64,000 nucleotides of DNA, from positions 1 to 64,000 of the forward strand of contig CAISOB010000046.1 in NCBI GenBank assembly GCA_903886975.1. The letters run 5' to 3'. Positions 41,882 to 50,240 of this stretch are shown here, piece after piece. Origin of the DNA: an uncultured beta proteobacterium (GTDB lineage Bacteria; Pseudomonadota; Gammaproteobacteria; Burkholderiales; Rhodocyclaceae). The position numbers were made by a program, and so were the translations under genes. The first letter of the stretch is position 1. Each line of letters starts with the position of its first letter. The notes below the pieces were generated by a model, which saw nothing but the letters and a program-made list of their open reading frames with translations, made no database searches and was not told the origin of the DNA.

Positions 41882-43867
41882 CTACCACCGTGCGTGGTAA
41901 TCGCCACGGCGCTGATGCCCGATGGTCCGGCCAGGGTCAGGTTGCCCCCCCCCGGTATCGATCGCTCCGGCGACAGAGAGGCCCGCTGCGCTGTTGAGCG
42001 CCACGGCGCCACTGGCTGATACGCCCGAGACCGTCTGGCTGCCACCGAGGCTGGTCAAGGACACGCCGCCTGCCGACGTGACGGTGCCGACAGTCATGCC
42101 GCCGGCGCTGGTCATCACCACGCTGCCGCCGCCAACTGCCCCGAGGGCCAAGCCGCCGGTACTTGTCCTTGCGCTGACGCTTCCGGCTACGGTCGAAATC
42201 GACAGCGGATTTGCGGAAATGCTCTGTGCGGAGAGCGTCACATTGCCAAGGGAGCTAGTGATCGAACTCCCCGCAAAAGCGGTCAGGTCGTGCCCGGCGG
42301 CAAGCGACACGGCGCCGCCGACGGTCGAGATGTTCGCGCCGATCTGCAGGTCGTTCCCGGCATTGGCCGTCAGGCCCTGGCTGGCGCCGGTCAGCGCGAC
42401 CGCGCTGTTGAAGCGCATGTCGTGCGAGGCGTAAAGCGTGACATCGCCAACAATCGCGGCGAGCGTTGCCGGCGACACCGTGACGGCGCTGTCCGGGAAG
42501 TCGGTGATCTCGTCGATGATGAATGGATTGAGCCCGCCGGCCGAATCGACGTAGAGGTCGAGCGGATCGAGCAGCAGATTTCCGGCCTTGCCCTTGGGCG
42601 CGCCGAGATTGGCACCGCCGCTGAAGACCAGGCTGCCCTTGCCGGAGACTTCGGCGTTGCCGCCATTGCCGCCATTCGCGCCGCCCTGGGCGGAGAGACT
42701 GCCGAAATAGCGCGTGTCGCCGTCGGACCAGACGACGACCTTGCCGCCGTCGCCCTGATCGCCGGCATCGGCCTTGAGATCGACCGCACTGCCGACGAAG
42801 GTGAACTGCGCGTTCTGCACCAGCGGGTTGGCGCCATGCCAGTCGCCGCCGACGCGAATCGCGCCGCCGCCGGCTGCGCCCGAAGCGTCGAGGCTGGCGT
42901 TGCCGGCGAGGACCACCTTCTCGCCGAGTACGTCGATGCCGCCGCCGACGCCGCTGCTGCCGGTCGCCGAAACATTGCCGGCGACGCGCGCCGTGCCGGT
43001 TTGCGATTCGATTTGAATCGTGCCGCCGCTGGCCCCGTTGGCCGTCGTGGTACTGCCTGCGGCAAGTTCCACATTGCCCTGGGCCGCGAGCACGATCTCG
43101 CCGCCTGCGTCGCGCGTCAGCGCGTTGGCGCGAATGTCGCCGCTGTGTTTCAGCGTACCGGCGAAGACCTTGACCACGCCGCCGTCGGCGAGCAATTGGC
43201 CGAGATTGAGCACGCTGTCGCTCGGCGCCTGCACCTCGAAGCTCAAGCCCTCGAGGTCGAGGCTGGTGAGCATGATCTTCTGCCCGGCGGCGAGCAGGAT
43301 CTTGCCGCCCGGCGCTTCGATGATGCCGCTGTTCTCGATATGCGGCGCCATCAGCACGACATGGCCGCCGTAACCGGTGCGGATCCAGCCCTGGTTTACG
43401 ATAGCCCCCGAGTCGGCATCGCCCTGGAACTTGAGTTTCCCGGCGAGGAAATCCTGGTCGAGCATCTGCAGGGTGGAGGCCAGGAAGGAAGCGGTGTCGA
43501 CCACCGCGCCGGCGCCGACCAAAATGCCGGCCGGGTTGATCAGGAAGACTTTGCCGTTCGAAGTGAGGCGGCCCATGATTTCCGACAGCTGCCCGCCGAC
43601 CACGCGATTGAGCACCGTGCTCGAGGCCGACTGCTGCAGGAACTTTACCGCCTCGTTCTGGCCGATCGAAAACGTCTTCCAGTTGATGATGGCGTTCGGG
43701 GTATTGGTGACCGACATGGTGTTGCCGACGGTGCCGATTTGCGCCGAGCCGGAAACCACCTGTGCGCCGGTAGGCAGAACCGCCAGTGCCGGGCCGTTGA
43801 AGATCATGGCGACTGCCAATGCTATTGCGCGCGGGCGCAACCTGTCGTGCTTCGATTTGCTAGCCAT
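41882..43867 (-). CDS. Two-partner secretion adhesin (TpsA), N-terminal frame truncated by frameshift
   Basis: As sequenced, this encodes 661 residues: a filamentous-haemagglutinin-type exoprotein cut short. A signal peptide (about residues 1-30, ending PALA-V) is followed by the TPS secretion domain. That domain includes VLNRVVGGQLSEIMGRL and VFLINPAGILVGAGA, the variant of the NPNGI motif, which FhaC-type pores recognise. Beta-helix repeats then begin. The ATG at 43867 was chosen; an in-frame TTG lies 11 codons upstream. The frame is normal until a run of nine Gs (41945-41953 on the plus strand as Cs), after which about 24 unrelated residues lead to a stop. Confidence 0.85.
   Translation of the reverse strand: MASKSKHDRLRPRAIALAVAMIFNGPALAVLPTGAQVVSGSAQIGTVGNTMSVTNTPNAIINWKTFSIGQNEAVKFLQQSASSTVLNRVVGGQLSEIMGRLTSNGKVFLINPAGILVGAGAVVDTASFLASTLQMLDQDFLAGKLKFQGDADSGAIVNQGWIRTGYGGHVVLMAPHIENSGIIEAPGGKILLAAGQKIMLTSLDLEGLSFEVQAPSDSVLNLGQLLADGGVVKVFAGTLKHSGDIRANALTRDAGGEIVLAAQGNVELAAGSTTTANGASGGTIQIESQTGTARVAGNVSATGSSGVGGGIDVLGEKVVLAGNASLDASGAAGGGAIRVGGDWHGANPLVQNAQFTFVGSAVDLKADAGDQGDGGKVVVWSDGDTRYFGSLSAQGGANGGNGGNAEVSGKGSLVFSGGANLGAPKGKAGNLLLDPLDLYVDSAGGLNPFIIDEITDFPDSAVTVSPATLAAIVGDVTLYASHDMRFNSAVALTGASQGLTANAGNDLQIGANISTVGGAVSLAAGHDLTAFAGSSITSSLGNVTLSAQSISANPLSISTVAGSVSARTSTGGLALGAVGGGSVVMTSAGGMTVGTVTSAGGVSLTSLGGSQTVSGVSASGAVALNSAAGLSVAGAIDTGGGQPDPGRTIGHQRRGDYHARW
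41945..41953. repeat. Homopolymer G9/C9 tract at the adhesin frameshift
   Basis: Nine consecutive Cs on the plus strand (Gs in the coding strand) lie exactly where the two adhesin frames separate. With eight or eleven Gs the codons read ACC GGG GGG GGC AAC CTG and the frame stays open for 2,836 residues. With nine, translation stops about 24 codons later. Tracts of this kind undergo slipped-strand changes; they are also frequent sequencing errors. Confidence 0.85.
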
Positions 43868-44154
43868 ATGCCACCCCCACGAGGAGCAAAACGCCTTCAA
43901 AGCAAACGACGAGTGGGAACGGAAAACTCCGGACTCACTTGTTCAATTTCGAATTCCGCAATCGCGCGCGAGCGAAACCGACCAACCAACATCAAAGCGT
44001 TGGCTGCCCAGTACGTCCTGGTACACGAATAAAAGCGATTGCCCCGCGCGGAACGACTAGTCTGAACTTCCTTTTATCGTAGCACCATTATGCGCTTGGG
44101 GATAGCCATGCCGCCGGGGCCGTTTCAAGCCGCTTTCAGGTCAGCGCCGGCGAT

Positions 44155-45030
44155 TCAGTCTCTGGACAGAAAGCTTTCGATCGCGGCCGCCGCGAGTTCG
44201 GGTTGATCGTGCTGGAGGTTGTGACCGGAATCGGGAATATGCACGGTCTGCAGGTGTCGAAAGCCGGAGATACGCCGCTTGAATTCCGGCGCATCGTTTC
44301 CGAAACGCCGGCTGATCAGGCCATGCTCGGCGATCAGCAGAAGTACCGGCGCCGTGATTCGTTTCCAGCATGCCAATGTGTCCTCGATGCGATAGACCGC
44401 CGGCGCCGGAATCTTGTGCCAGGGATCGCAGGCCAGTTCGACGAGGCCGTCGTCACGAAAGCGGCCGACGTTCCACGACAGAAACTCGGCGCGCGCTTCG
44501 CTCAAGCGCGGATTCTCTTCCATCAGGCGATTGGCCAGCGCCTCGCAGTTCGGAAAGACACTCGGACTCGGCTTGTCGTCGATGTTCTTTAGCCAGCTCC
44601 CGATCAGGGTCGGCGAATCGTCATCGATCGCCGGTTTGAGCCCGAGGAAATCGAGCATGACGAGTTGTGAAACGCGTTGCGGCCGAACGCCGGCGTAAAT
44701 GCCGGCGACATTACCACCCATGCTGTGGCCGACCAGTCGCACCGGTTTGCCGGGCGAATAATGCGCCAGCAGATGATGCAGGTCGGCATAGTAATCGGGG
44801 TGCCAGTAGGGACGGCGCAAGCACTCCGACTCGCCGTAGCCGCGCCAGTCCGGCGCAATCACATGCCAGGATTCCTTGAGGGCGTCGACGACGAACTGGA
44901 AGGTTGGCGAGCAATCCATCCAACCGTGCAGGAAGAACACAGCCGGCGCGCTTTCCGGCCCCCAGTGCCGGATGTTGTAGCGCAGTCCGCGAATATCCAG
45001 CTTCTCGGTTCTTGATTTGACATGTTCCAT
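44155..45030 (-). CDS. Alpha/beta hydrolase
   Basis: A 291-residue alpha/beta-fold hydrolase. The oxyanion strand motif is FFLHGWMD, the nucleophile elbow is GHSMGGN, and the catalytic His is in DSGHNLQHDQP near the C-terminus. The cap region after residue 150 is variable. The ATG at 45030 was chosen: a longer frame starting at a TTG would add 63 residues with no family match. The ribosome site is weak. It lies downstream of pirin on the same strand, and the adhesin gene follows after 287 bases. The substrate is unknown. Confidence 0.82.
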   Translation of the reverse strand: MEHVKSRTEKLDIRGLRYNIRHWGPESAPAVFFLHGWMDCSPTFQFVVDALKESWHVIAPDWRGYGESECLRRPYWHPDYYADLHHLLAHYSPGKPVRLVGHSMGGNVAGIYAGVRPQRVSQLVMLDFLGLKPAIDDDSPTLIGSWLKNIDDKPSPSVFPNCEALANRLMEENPRLSEARAEFLSWNVGRFRDDGLVELACDPWHKIPAPAVYRIEDTLACWKRITAPVLLLIAEHGLISRRFGNDAPEFKRRISGFRHLQTVHIPDSGHNLQHDQPELAAAAIESFLSRD

Positions 45031-45215
45031 GATCGTCGAATGAAGAATGCGGCCCGGTTGGCCCGAATCTTCGTTCACGATACACGCAAGTTGCGCGTGG
45101 ACATATCCATCAACGCACGGAATCACGTCAAGCGCCTGTATGTCTTTGTCATACAGGGGATGGCGCCGGAATAGCGACGATGCCAGATCATCAAGCGGCG
45201 TTTGCGCCGCCTCCC

Positions 45216-46091
45216 TCAAGCCAGCCGTCCCTCGCGAAAGTCGGCGAGCGCTTGGTAGATTTCCTGTTCGCTGTTCATCACGAACGGGCCATATTGCGCG
45301 ATCGGCTCGTTGAGCGGCTGGCCCGCGATCAGCAAGACCCTGGCTTCGCCCGCCGATTCGATCACGACGCCGTCGGCCTGCGCGGCGTTGGCGAGTATCG
45401 CCATGCGTTGCGCCGGCACTTCACTTCCGGCGATGCTGACCGCGCCGCGATAGACATAGACGAAGGCGTTATGCCGCGGCGGCAATTTCTGCACAAAACT
45501 CGTCTTGGCCGGCAGGTGCAGGTCGAGATAAAGCGGTGCCGTCGCTTCGCGCGTCACGGCGCCGCTCACTCCCTGGCTCTCGCCGGCGATGACGGTCACT
45601 GCGACGCCCGCGTCGGTGACGAAGCGCGGCAAATCGGCCGCTGCGAAGTCGCGATACCAGGGTGCGCCCATCTTGTCCTTGCCGGGCAGATTGAGCCAGA
45701 GTTGAAAGCCCTCCATCACGCCTTCTTCCTGCTGCGGAATTTCCGAATGCACGACGCCGCGCCCAGCCGTCATCCACTGGACGCCGCCGTTCTCGAGCAG
45801 GCCTTCATGGCCGGCGTTGTCGCGGTGGCGCATGCGCCCGGCGATCATGTAGGTCACCGTCTCGAAGCCGCGGTGCGGATGGTCGGGAAAGCCGGCGATG
45901 TAATCGTCCGGATTGTCGCTGCCGAAGGCATCGAGCATCAGGAAGGGATCGAGCCGGCGCTGCAGTCCTTGCGTCAGCACGCGGGTCAGCTTGACCCCGG
46001 CGCCATCCGAGGTCGGCTTGCCGACGATCAGCTGCTCCACGGTACGGGGGTGGCTGACGCGATCGGCGCGTGGTTTTGCAATCTTGGTCAT
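45216..46091 (-). CDS. Pirin family protein
   Basis: A 291-residue pirin, a two-cupin protein; some bacterial members oxidise quercetin, others modulate pyruvate dehydrogenase or act in stress. The N-terminal cupin carries the metal-site segment DHPHRGFETVTYMIAG with its paired His, then HRDNAGHEG and GGVQWMTAGRGVVHSE, which complete the four ligands (His and Glu). AAAGGAG stands six bases before the ATG. It follows the azoreductase gene after 28 bases, so both probably form a unit divergent from the LysR gene. Confidence 0.92.
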   Translation of the reverse strand: MTKIAKPRADRVSHPRTVEQLIVGKPTSDGAGVKLTRVLTQGLQRRLDPFLMLDAFGSDNPDDYIAGFPDHPHRGFETVTYMIAGRMRHRDNAGHEGLLENGGVQWMTAGRGVVHSEIPQQEEGVMEGFQLWLNLPGKDKMGAPWYRDFAAADLPRFVTDAGVAVTVIAGESQGVSGAVTREATAPLYLDLHLPAKTSFVQKLPPRHNAFVYVYRGAVSIAGSEVPAQRMAILANAAQADGVVIESAGEARVLLIAGQPLNEPIAQYGPFVMNSEQEIYQALADFREGRLA

Positions 46092-46119
46092 GGCAACTCC
46101 TTTGCTGGGCGCTGTGCGC

Positions 46120-46596
46120 TCAGTTGAAAGCGAAGGCCGCGGCGAGATCCGCTGCGGCCTGGGCAAAGCCTTGGGCAGCCGATTCGGGACCCATGTTCAA
46201 ACCTTCGGCGTAAATGAAATGTAGGTCGGTCATGCCGAGGAAGCCGAGCACGGTCTTCAGGTAGGGAGCTTGCGAGTCGGCTTCAGTTTCCCGATAGCGG
46301 CCACCGCGCGCCAGCGCGACATAAACTTTCTTGCCGGTGAGCAGGCCCTTGGGGCCGGTTGCGGTGTAGCGGAAGGTGACGCCGTTGCGCGCGATCGCGT
46401 CGATCCAGTTCTTGAGCTGTGTCAATGCGCCGAGCGCGGCTTCGTCGAGGGCCGGATGCGGATCGCCGGAGAAATCCCGCAGGGTCAGCGATGCGCTCGG
46501 GTTTTCCGATTGCAGGCGAGCGACGATGGAATTGGCGACGCGGGTCGAATTGGCGCCTTCGCGGCGCGCACTGGCGTTGATTTGCAGAACGTTCAT
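46120..46596 (-). CDS. Shortened FMN-dependent azoreductase (AzoR-like), internal deletion
   Basis: A 158-residue flavodoxin-fold oxidoreductase matching AzoR at both ends: [17 protein letters not shown] at the phosphate site, and [28 protein letters not shown] and [16 protein letters not shown] in the second half. Compared with the 201-residue Escherichia coli AzoR as I remember it, about 43 residues are missing in frame between LGAL (residue 58) and TQLKNW. That block normally holds a central strand and the PMYNF flavin-contacting loop. The remaining frame is clean with normal codon use. The protein may therefore be inactive or altered. It sits between pirin and the divergent LysR gene. Confidence 0.82.
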   Translation of the reverse strand: MNVLQINASARREGANSTRVANSIVARLQSENPSASLTLRDFSGDPHPALDEAALGALTQLKNWIDAIARNGVTFRYTATGPKGLLTGKKVYVALARGGRYRETEADSQAPYLKTVLGFLGMTDLHFIYAEGLNMGPESAAQGFAQAAADLAAAFAFN

Positions 46597-46695
46597 TGAG
46601 CTTCTCCACAGAGGGTTTAGGAACGGTGCGGAAGCCACTTTATTGATGCGGGAAGCGGTAGAGAAGCCTTCGGATCGGTTATCATCGTTCCATCT

Positions 46696-47625
46696 ATGGG
46701 ACAATACCAAGCCAATGATCTTTTGATCTTCGCCCGCGTTGCCGAAGCCGGCAGTTTCAGCCGCGCTGCCGAAACGATGGGGCTGCCCAAATCGACGGTG
46801 TCGCGACGCATCACCCTGCTCGAGGAGCGCCTGGGCGAGCGCCTGATGCTGCGCACCACGCGGCGCCTCACGCTGACCGAATTCGGCAATCAGTTGCTCG
46901 AGCACGCGCGTCAGGTCGCCGCGGAAGTGGATGCCGTCAAGGCGCTGCGCGAACATCGCCAGGCGCGCCCGAGCGGAAGGCTGCGCGTGTCAATGCCCAG
47001 CGATTTTGCTAACCTCTTGCTGACCGACATGCTCGCGGCATTCGTGGCGATGCATCCCGGCGTATCGCTCGAACTCGACCTGTCGCCGCGGCGCGTCGAT
47101 CTGCTCGGCGAGAATTTCGATCTTGCCTTGCGCATGGGCACGCTGCCCGACGACGCCTTGCTCGCGGCGCGGCGTATCGCCATCTTTCCGAGCGGCCTCT
47201 ATGCGGCGCCGTCCTACCTCGCCGAACACGGCGACCCTGCCTCACCGGACGATCTGGTTCACCACGACGCCCTGCGATTGCTGCAGGGCAACGGCGAGGC
47301 GGCAAGCTGGACGCTGACCCGCGACAAACAGCGCTGGGAAGGCGCGCCCCCGGGGCGAACAACTGCCAATTCTCCCGAATTGCTGATCCGCCTGGCCGTT
47401 GCCGGCGCCGGGATCGCCTCCGTTCCCGATTACTTCGCCGCGACTAGCGTGCGGCAGGGCGAGTTGCGCCGTGTGCTGCCCGAATGGTGCCTGCCCGCAC
47501 ACGCGGCCTGGGCGGTGTTCCCGGGCCGCCGCCTGATGCCGACGAAAACGCGCGCCTTCATCGACATGCTGGAAACAGCGATGGCCCGCGCGCGCGGAAA
47601 GACGGAACCGGCGCAGGGCGACTGA
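46696..47625 (+). CDS. LysR-family transcriptional regulator
   Basis: A 309-residue LysR-type regulator. The winged helix (residues about 8-66) contains [36 protein letters not shown]. The effector-binding domain (about 95-300) follows, with the SGRLRVSMP linker. It belongs to the AaeR/DsdC-like branch often set divergent to oxidoreductase genes. Here it is divergent from azoR-pirin across 99 bases, the classic setting for control of that pair. A TATCAT hexamer ends 10 bases before the ATG, so the leader may be very short. Confidence 0.92.
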   Translation: MGQYQANDLLIFARVAEAGSFSRAAETMGLPKSTVSRRITLLEERLGERLMLRTTRRLTLTEFGNQLLEHARQVAAEVDAVKALREHRQARPSGRLRVSMPSDFANLLLTDMLAAFVAMHPGVSLELDLSPRRVDLLGENFDLALRMGTLPDDALLAARRIAIFPSGLYAAPSYLAEHGDPASPDDLVHHDALRLLQGNGEAASWTLTRDKQRWEGAPPGRTTANSPELLIRLAVAGAGIASVPDYFAATSVRQGELRRVLPEWCLPAHAAWAVFPGRRLMPTKTRAFIDMLETAMARARGKTEPAQGD

Positions 47626-47627
47626 GC

Positions 47628-47657
47628 CCGCCGGAGATTCGCTTCCCGGGCCGGCGG
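47628..47657. terminator. Possible terminator between convergent lysR and aldolase genes
   Basis: CCGCCGG (47628-47634) pairs with CCGGCGG (47651-47657) over a 16-base loop in the 40-base gap between two convergent genes. No T-tract follows on the plus strand beyond ATTT. The call rests on position and stem only. Confidence 0.3.
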
Positions 47658-47665
47658 ATTTCAGG

Positions 47666-48448
47666 TCACGATGCCTGGCGTGCGTGCGCTTCGCGATCCT
47701 TGATCAGTTTGCTCAGCGCCTCGTTGTAGTAGGCGATATCGGAGCCGGAGGCGATCAATTCGAACCCTTCGTCGAATAGCTGCTGCCAGCTCTTGCCGAT
47801 GCGCGGCACGGTCCCGAGCGGCTTTCCCGCCCGGCGACAGGCCCGGACGATCTCGGCGATGAGTTCTTCAACCTCCGGGGCGTTCGTTTTTCCGCGGAGG
47901 CCGATGCTGCTCGCCAAGTCACTCGGACCGATAAAGATGAGATCGACACCGTCGACCTCGGCGATTTCCTTGGCATTTCCAACCGCAGTGCTGGTCTCGA
48001 TCTGGACCATGATGAGCAGGTTGTCGTCCGCACGCTCGTAATAGCTGCTGTCAAGTCCGTAACTCGACGAACGCGTCACGAACGCGGCATCGCCGCGGCT
48101 GCCGCGCGGCGGAAAGCGGCAGGCATTGACGATGGCGCGAGCCTGGTCCGCGGTTTCAACCATCGGAACCAGGATGGCTTCCACCCCGGCTTCGACAAGG
48201 CGTCGTATATAGACAAGATCCTGGGGCGGTACGCGCACGACCGAGGAGGTTGGCGTGCAGGCGCCGGCCCGCATCATCTCGATCGCCGTCTGCAATTCGC
48301 CCGGGCCATGCTCCTGGTCAATGACGAAGAAATCGAGACCGGCAATTGCAGCCATTTCGGCGAGGGCCGGACTTGCGCTTTGCACCCAGGTGCCGAGCGA
48401 CTTTTCACCGGCGAGAATTCTCTGCTTCAAGCGATTGGGGCGAAACAT
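47666..48448 (-). CDS. HpcH/HpaI-family aldolase
   Basis: A 260-residue class II (metal-dependent) aldolase of the HpaI type. The usual reaction is retro-aldol cleavage of 2-keto-3-deoxy or 4-hydroxy-2-oxo acids to pyruvate and an aldehyde. The catalytic His is in DQEHGPGEL; metal ligands are Glu in VQIETSTAVGN and Asp in IGPSDLASS. The ATG at 48448 was chosen because GGGAAG precedes it; an ATG nine codons upstream has no ribosome site. No aromatic-catabolism genes are adjacent, so the substrate is open. Confidence 0.9.
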   Translation of the reverse strand: MFRPNRLKQRILAGEKSLGTWVQSASPALAEMAAIAGLDFFVIDQEHGPGELQTAIEMMRAGACTPTSSVVRVPPQDLVYIRRLVEAGVEAILVPMVETADQARAIVNACRFPPRGSRGDAAFVTRSSSYGLDSSYYERADDNLLIMVQIETSTAVGNAKEIAEVDGVDLIFIGPSDLASSIGLRGKTNAPEVEELIAEIVRACRRAGKPLGTVPRIGKSWQQLFDEGFELIASGSDIAYYNEALSKLIKDREAHARQAS

Positions 48449-48561
48449 GGTTTGGGTCTTCCCGTAGTTATTCATTTGGCGAAGCTGGACAAATCGCTCG
48501 GCCTGTATTTGCGCATTCTGCACGAATTTTCCTTTGCCCGTATTTTCGCGCGAACGAATGC

Positions 48562-48711
48562 TTACAAGAATCGCCCGGAGAATACCGGGGCCGGCCGATG
48601 TCGATAGACGACCCCGTACGAAGTCTTGCTCTTGTCGATGACCGCCGCGTCATCGGCCAAGGCATTGGCGTGGAGGAAGGCGGCGATGAACAGGGCGAGA
48701 ATAACTCGCAT
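48562..48711 (-). CDS. Possible 49-residue exported peptide
   Basis: A short frame that begins with a convincing signal peptide (Arg, hydrophobic core, then ANALA-DD, cleavage near residue 19). The mature part would have about 30 residues with Lys, Arg, Tyr and Pro and no Cys. It follows the orphan binding protein after 17 bases on the same strand. The ribosome site is weak, and I know no family. It could be spurious; the signal peptide is the main argument. Confidence 0.35.
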   Translation of the reverse strand: MRVILALFIAAFLHANALADDAAVIDKSKTSYGVVYRHRPAPVFSGRFL

Positions 48712-48728
48712 CGTCCGGCTCGATAATC

Positions 48729-49604
48729 TTAGCGCTGGACCTGAACGGCAGGCGCGACCGAAGCACCCTTGATGCCGTGGCGCGCCAGCGACTGCGCGAC
48801 GAAGCCGCTGGCTTTCATCTCTTCGACGAATTGACGCAGCAGCGAGGCCGCGGCATCACCGCGATTGCGGGGCAAACCCATGGCCTGCTGGATGACCATG
48901 AAACTCTCGGGCAGCAGCCGCACGTTGGCAACGCGCGCGGCGTCGGCTTCGAGCTGCTGCTTGACGCCGGCGGCCACTTCGAGTCGCTGCTCGACGAAGC
49001 TATCGACCACGGCCTGTGAAGTCGTTACGCGCACCAGCTGGGCGTGACGCAATTCGCGCGTCAGATACAGGTCGTAGGCGCTGCCTTTGCCTACGGCCAC
49101 GAGATTTCCTGGCCGGTCGACTTCGTCGTTGGTGCGGATCGGCGAGTCGGCGCGCACCAGATAGTTGCCGTTGATCAGCACGTAAGGCGCAGTGAAGGCG
49201 ATGCTTTCTCCGCGCAGCGGATCAATTGCAAAGAAACCGATATCGGCCTGGTCTTTGGCGACGGCGTCGACCGATTTTAGCGCCGCATCGAAAACCACCA
49301 GCTCGATATCGACACCGAGGAGTTTGGCGAAAGCGCGGGCGAGATCGACGGAAACGCCGACAGGCAGTCCGGTCACCGAATCCCTGTTGGCAAGAACCGG
49401 GTTGCCGAGATTGATCGAAGCGCGCAGCTTGCCGGTCGGCGCCAGCGCCGCAATCGTGAGCTTGTCCGCTTGCATCGGGGAACCATCCTTTGCGCTGTTC
49501 CTGGGAGTGTCTTCCGCGGCGCGCGCGGAGGCAACGGCAAGGGCCGAGATCATGGCCGCAGCCCCGATTGCTTTCAGCAGCTCTCTGCGCTGGATGCTTT
49601 TCAT
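48729..49604 (-). CDS. Orphan amino-acid-type substrate-binding protein
   Basis: A 291-residue periplasmic binding protein of family 3 (SBP_bac_3), which binds amino acids or similar small ions. The N-terminus QRRELLKAIGAAA resembles a twin-arginine signal ending near ARA-AE. Typical segments are LRASINLGNPVLA, GVSVDLARAFAKLLGVDIELVVF, DIGFFAIDP and IAFTAPYVLINGNYLV. No permease or ATPase gene lies nearby, so it either serves a transporter encoded elsewhere or acts as a sensor. AAGGAG precedes the ATG. Confidence 0.88.
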   Translation of the reverse strand: MKSIQRRELLKAIGAAAMISALAVASARAAEDTPRNSAKDGSPMQADKLTIAALAPTGKLRASINLGNPVLANRDSVTGLPVGVSVDLARAFAKLLGVDIELVVFDAALKSVDAVAKDQADIGFFAIDPLRGESIAFTAPYVLINGNYLVRADSPIRTNDEVDRPGNLVAVGKGSAYDLYLTRELRHAQLVRVTTSQAVVDSFVEQRLEVAAGVKQQLEADAARVANVRLLPESFMVIQQAMGLPRNRGDAAASLLRQFVEEMKASGFVAQSLARHGIKGASVAPAVQVQR

Positions 49605-49799
49605 AGTCCACTCCTTGCGATTGAACCGAATGGGTTTAGGGGGTCATAGCATACGCCTGCCACCTTTCAAGAGCTGCTTTGCGGATGGTTCTTGAAGCGG
49701 GCGGTCAACGAGTTTGAGTGATCTTGGCCGGGTGTTACTATCGAAATCTCGGGTCGGACACAAAGCGCGAGCATGCAGGTCAAAATACGGGACAGTCGA

Positions 49800-50234
49800 A
49801 TGAAGATAAGGCCTTTGGCGTGCCTGCTGCTCGCCCTTGCCCTGCCGGCGTTCGCGCTGGCGCAGAGCCAGCTGATCTTGCCGCAGAGCCAGGACGACGT
49901 GCGCAAGCTGATGCAAAAGGACGATGCCGGTCCTTGCGACAAGTGCGGCGTCGTCACCGACGTGCGTGCCGAAGCCCGTCCGCCCAAGTCGCGCGCGTCG
50001 GCGCGCCCGGCCGACAGCGGCATCGGCGGCAACCTCACCACCACCCCGATCTTCGGCAGCGGCAGCGTGGTCCGTGATGCGCGCAAGGCGAACAAGTCGA
50101 CGACCTATTACAAGATGACCGTACGCTTCGACGACGGTACTTACGCCTTCTTCGAAGAAGACGACGAGCCGAATGTGCACAAGGGCGACCGGGTGAAGAT
50201 TGTCGACGGGCAGGTCGTACACCTTTCCGACTAG
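49800..50234 (+). CDS. Exported protein with a C-terminal beta domain
   Basis: A 144-residue protein of unknown function with a signal peptide ending near ALA-QS (about residue 22). A CDKCG motif (CxxC) follows at about residue 46-49, then a flexible Arg/Ala/Pro region. The compact C-terminal part, TVRFDDGTYAFFEEDDEPNVHKGDRVKI, resembles the tail of small outer-membrane-associated proteins of the glycine-zipper type, though no zipper is present. I used the second ATG (49800), which starts right at the signal peptide. It is convergent with the NlpC/P60 gene. Confidence 0.7.
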   Translation: MKIRPLACLLLALALPAFALAQSQLILPQSQDDVRKLMQKDDAGPCDKCGVVTDVRAEARPPKSRASARPADSGIGGNLTTTPIFGSGSVVRDARKANKSTTYYKMTVRFDDGTYAFFEEDDEPNVHKGDRVKIVDGQVVHLSD

Positions 50235-50240
50235 CGGCAC

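Larger units (their letters stand above)
35356..41953 (-). pseudogene. Distal frame of the two-partner secretion adhesin (TpsA), out of frame with its start
   Basis: About 2,195 codons of repetitive beta-helix adhesin, open from the G9 run to the stop just before the FecR-protein gene. It has no start codon of its own with a ribosome site. The sequence is rich in Gly, Ser, Ala, Thr and Asn, almost free of Cys, and built of short repeats such as SGGGNQSFTSQNGNI and GGSxxGAxAxI with recurring Gln. An aromatic-rich insert occurs near 37225-37280. The C-terminus ends in DDDTDNYFWRRLPVCR without a known anchor. Removing one G upstream joins it to the N-terminal frame to give 2,836 residues, so it is likely part of a phase-variable gene and not a dead remnant. 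Confidence 0.8.

Noticed and set aside
42290..44032. A 580-codon plus-strand frame opposite the adhesin start
   Set aside because: Antisense to a well-supported TPS domain; no family match.
43868..44154. Promoter of the adhesin operon
   Set aside because: The 287-base gap must hold it, but I could not find a convincing -35/-10 pair; AT-rich blocks such as GATAAAAG are too weak alone.
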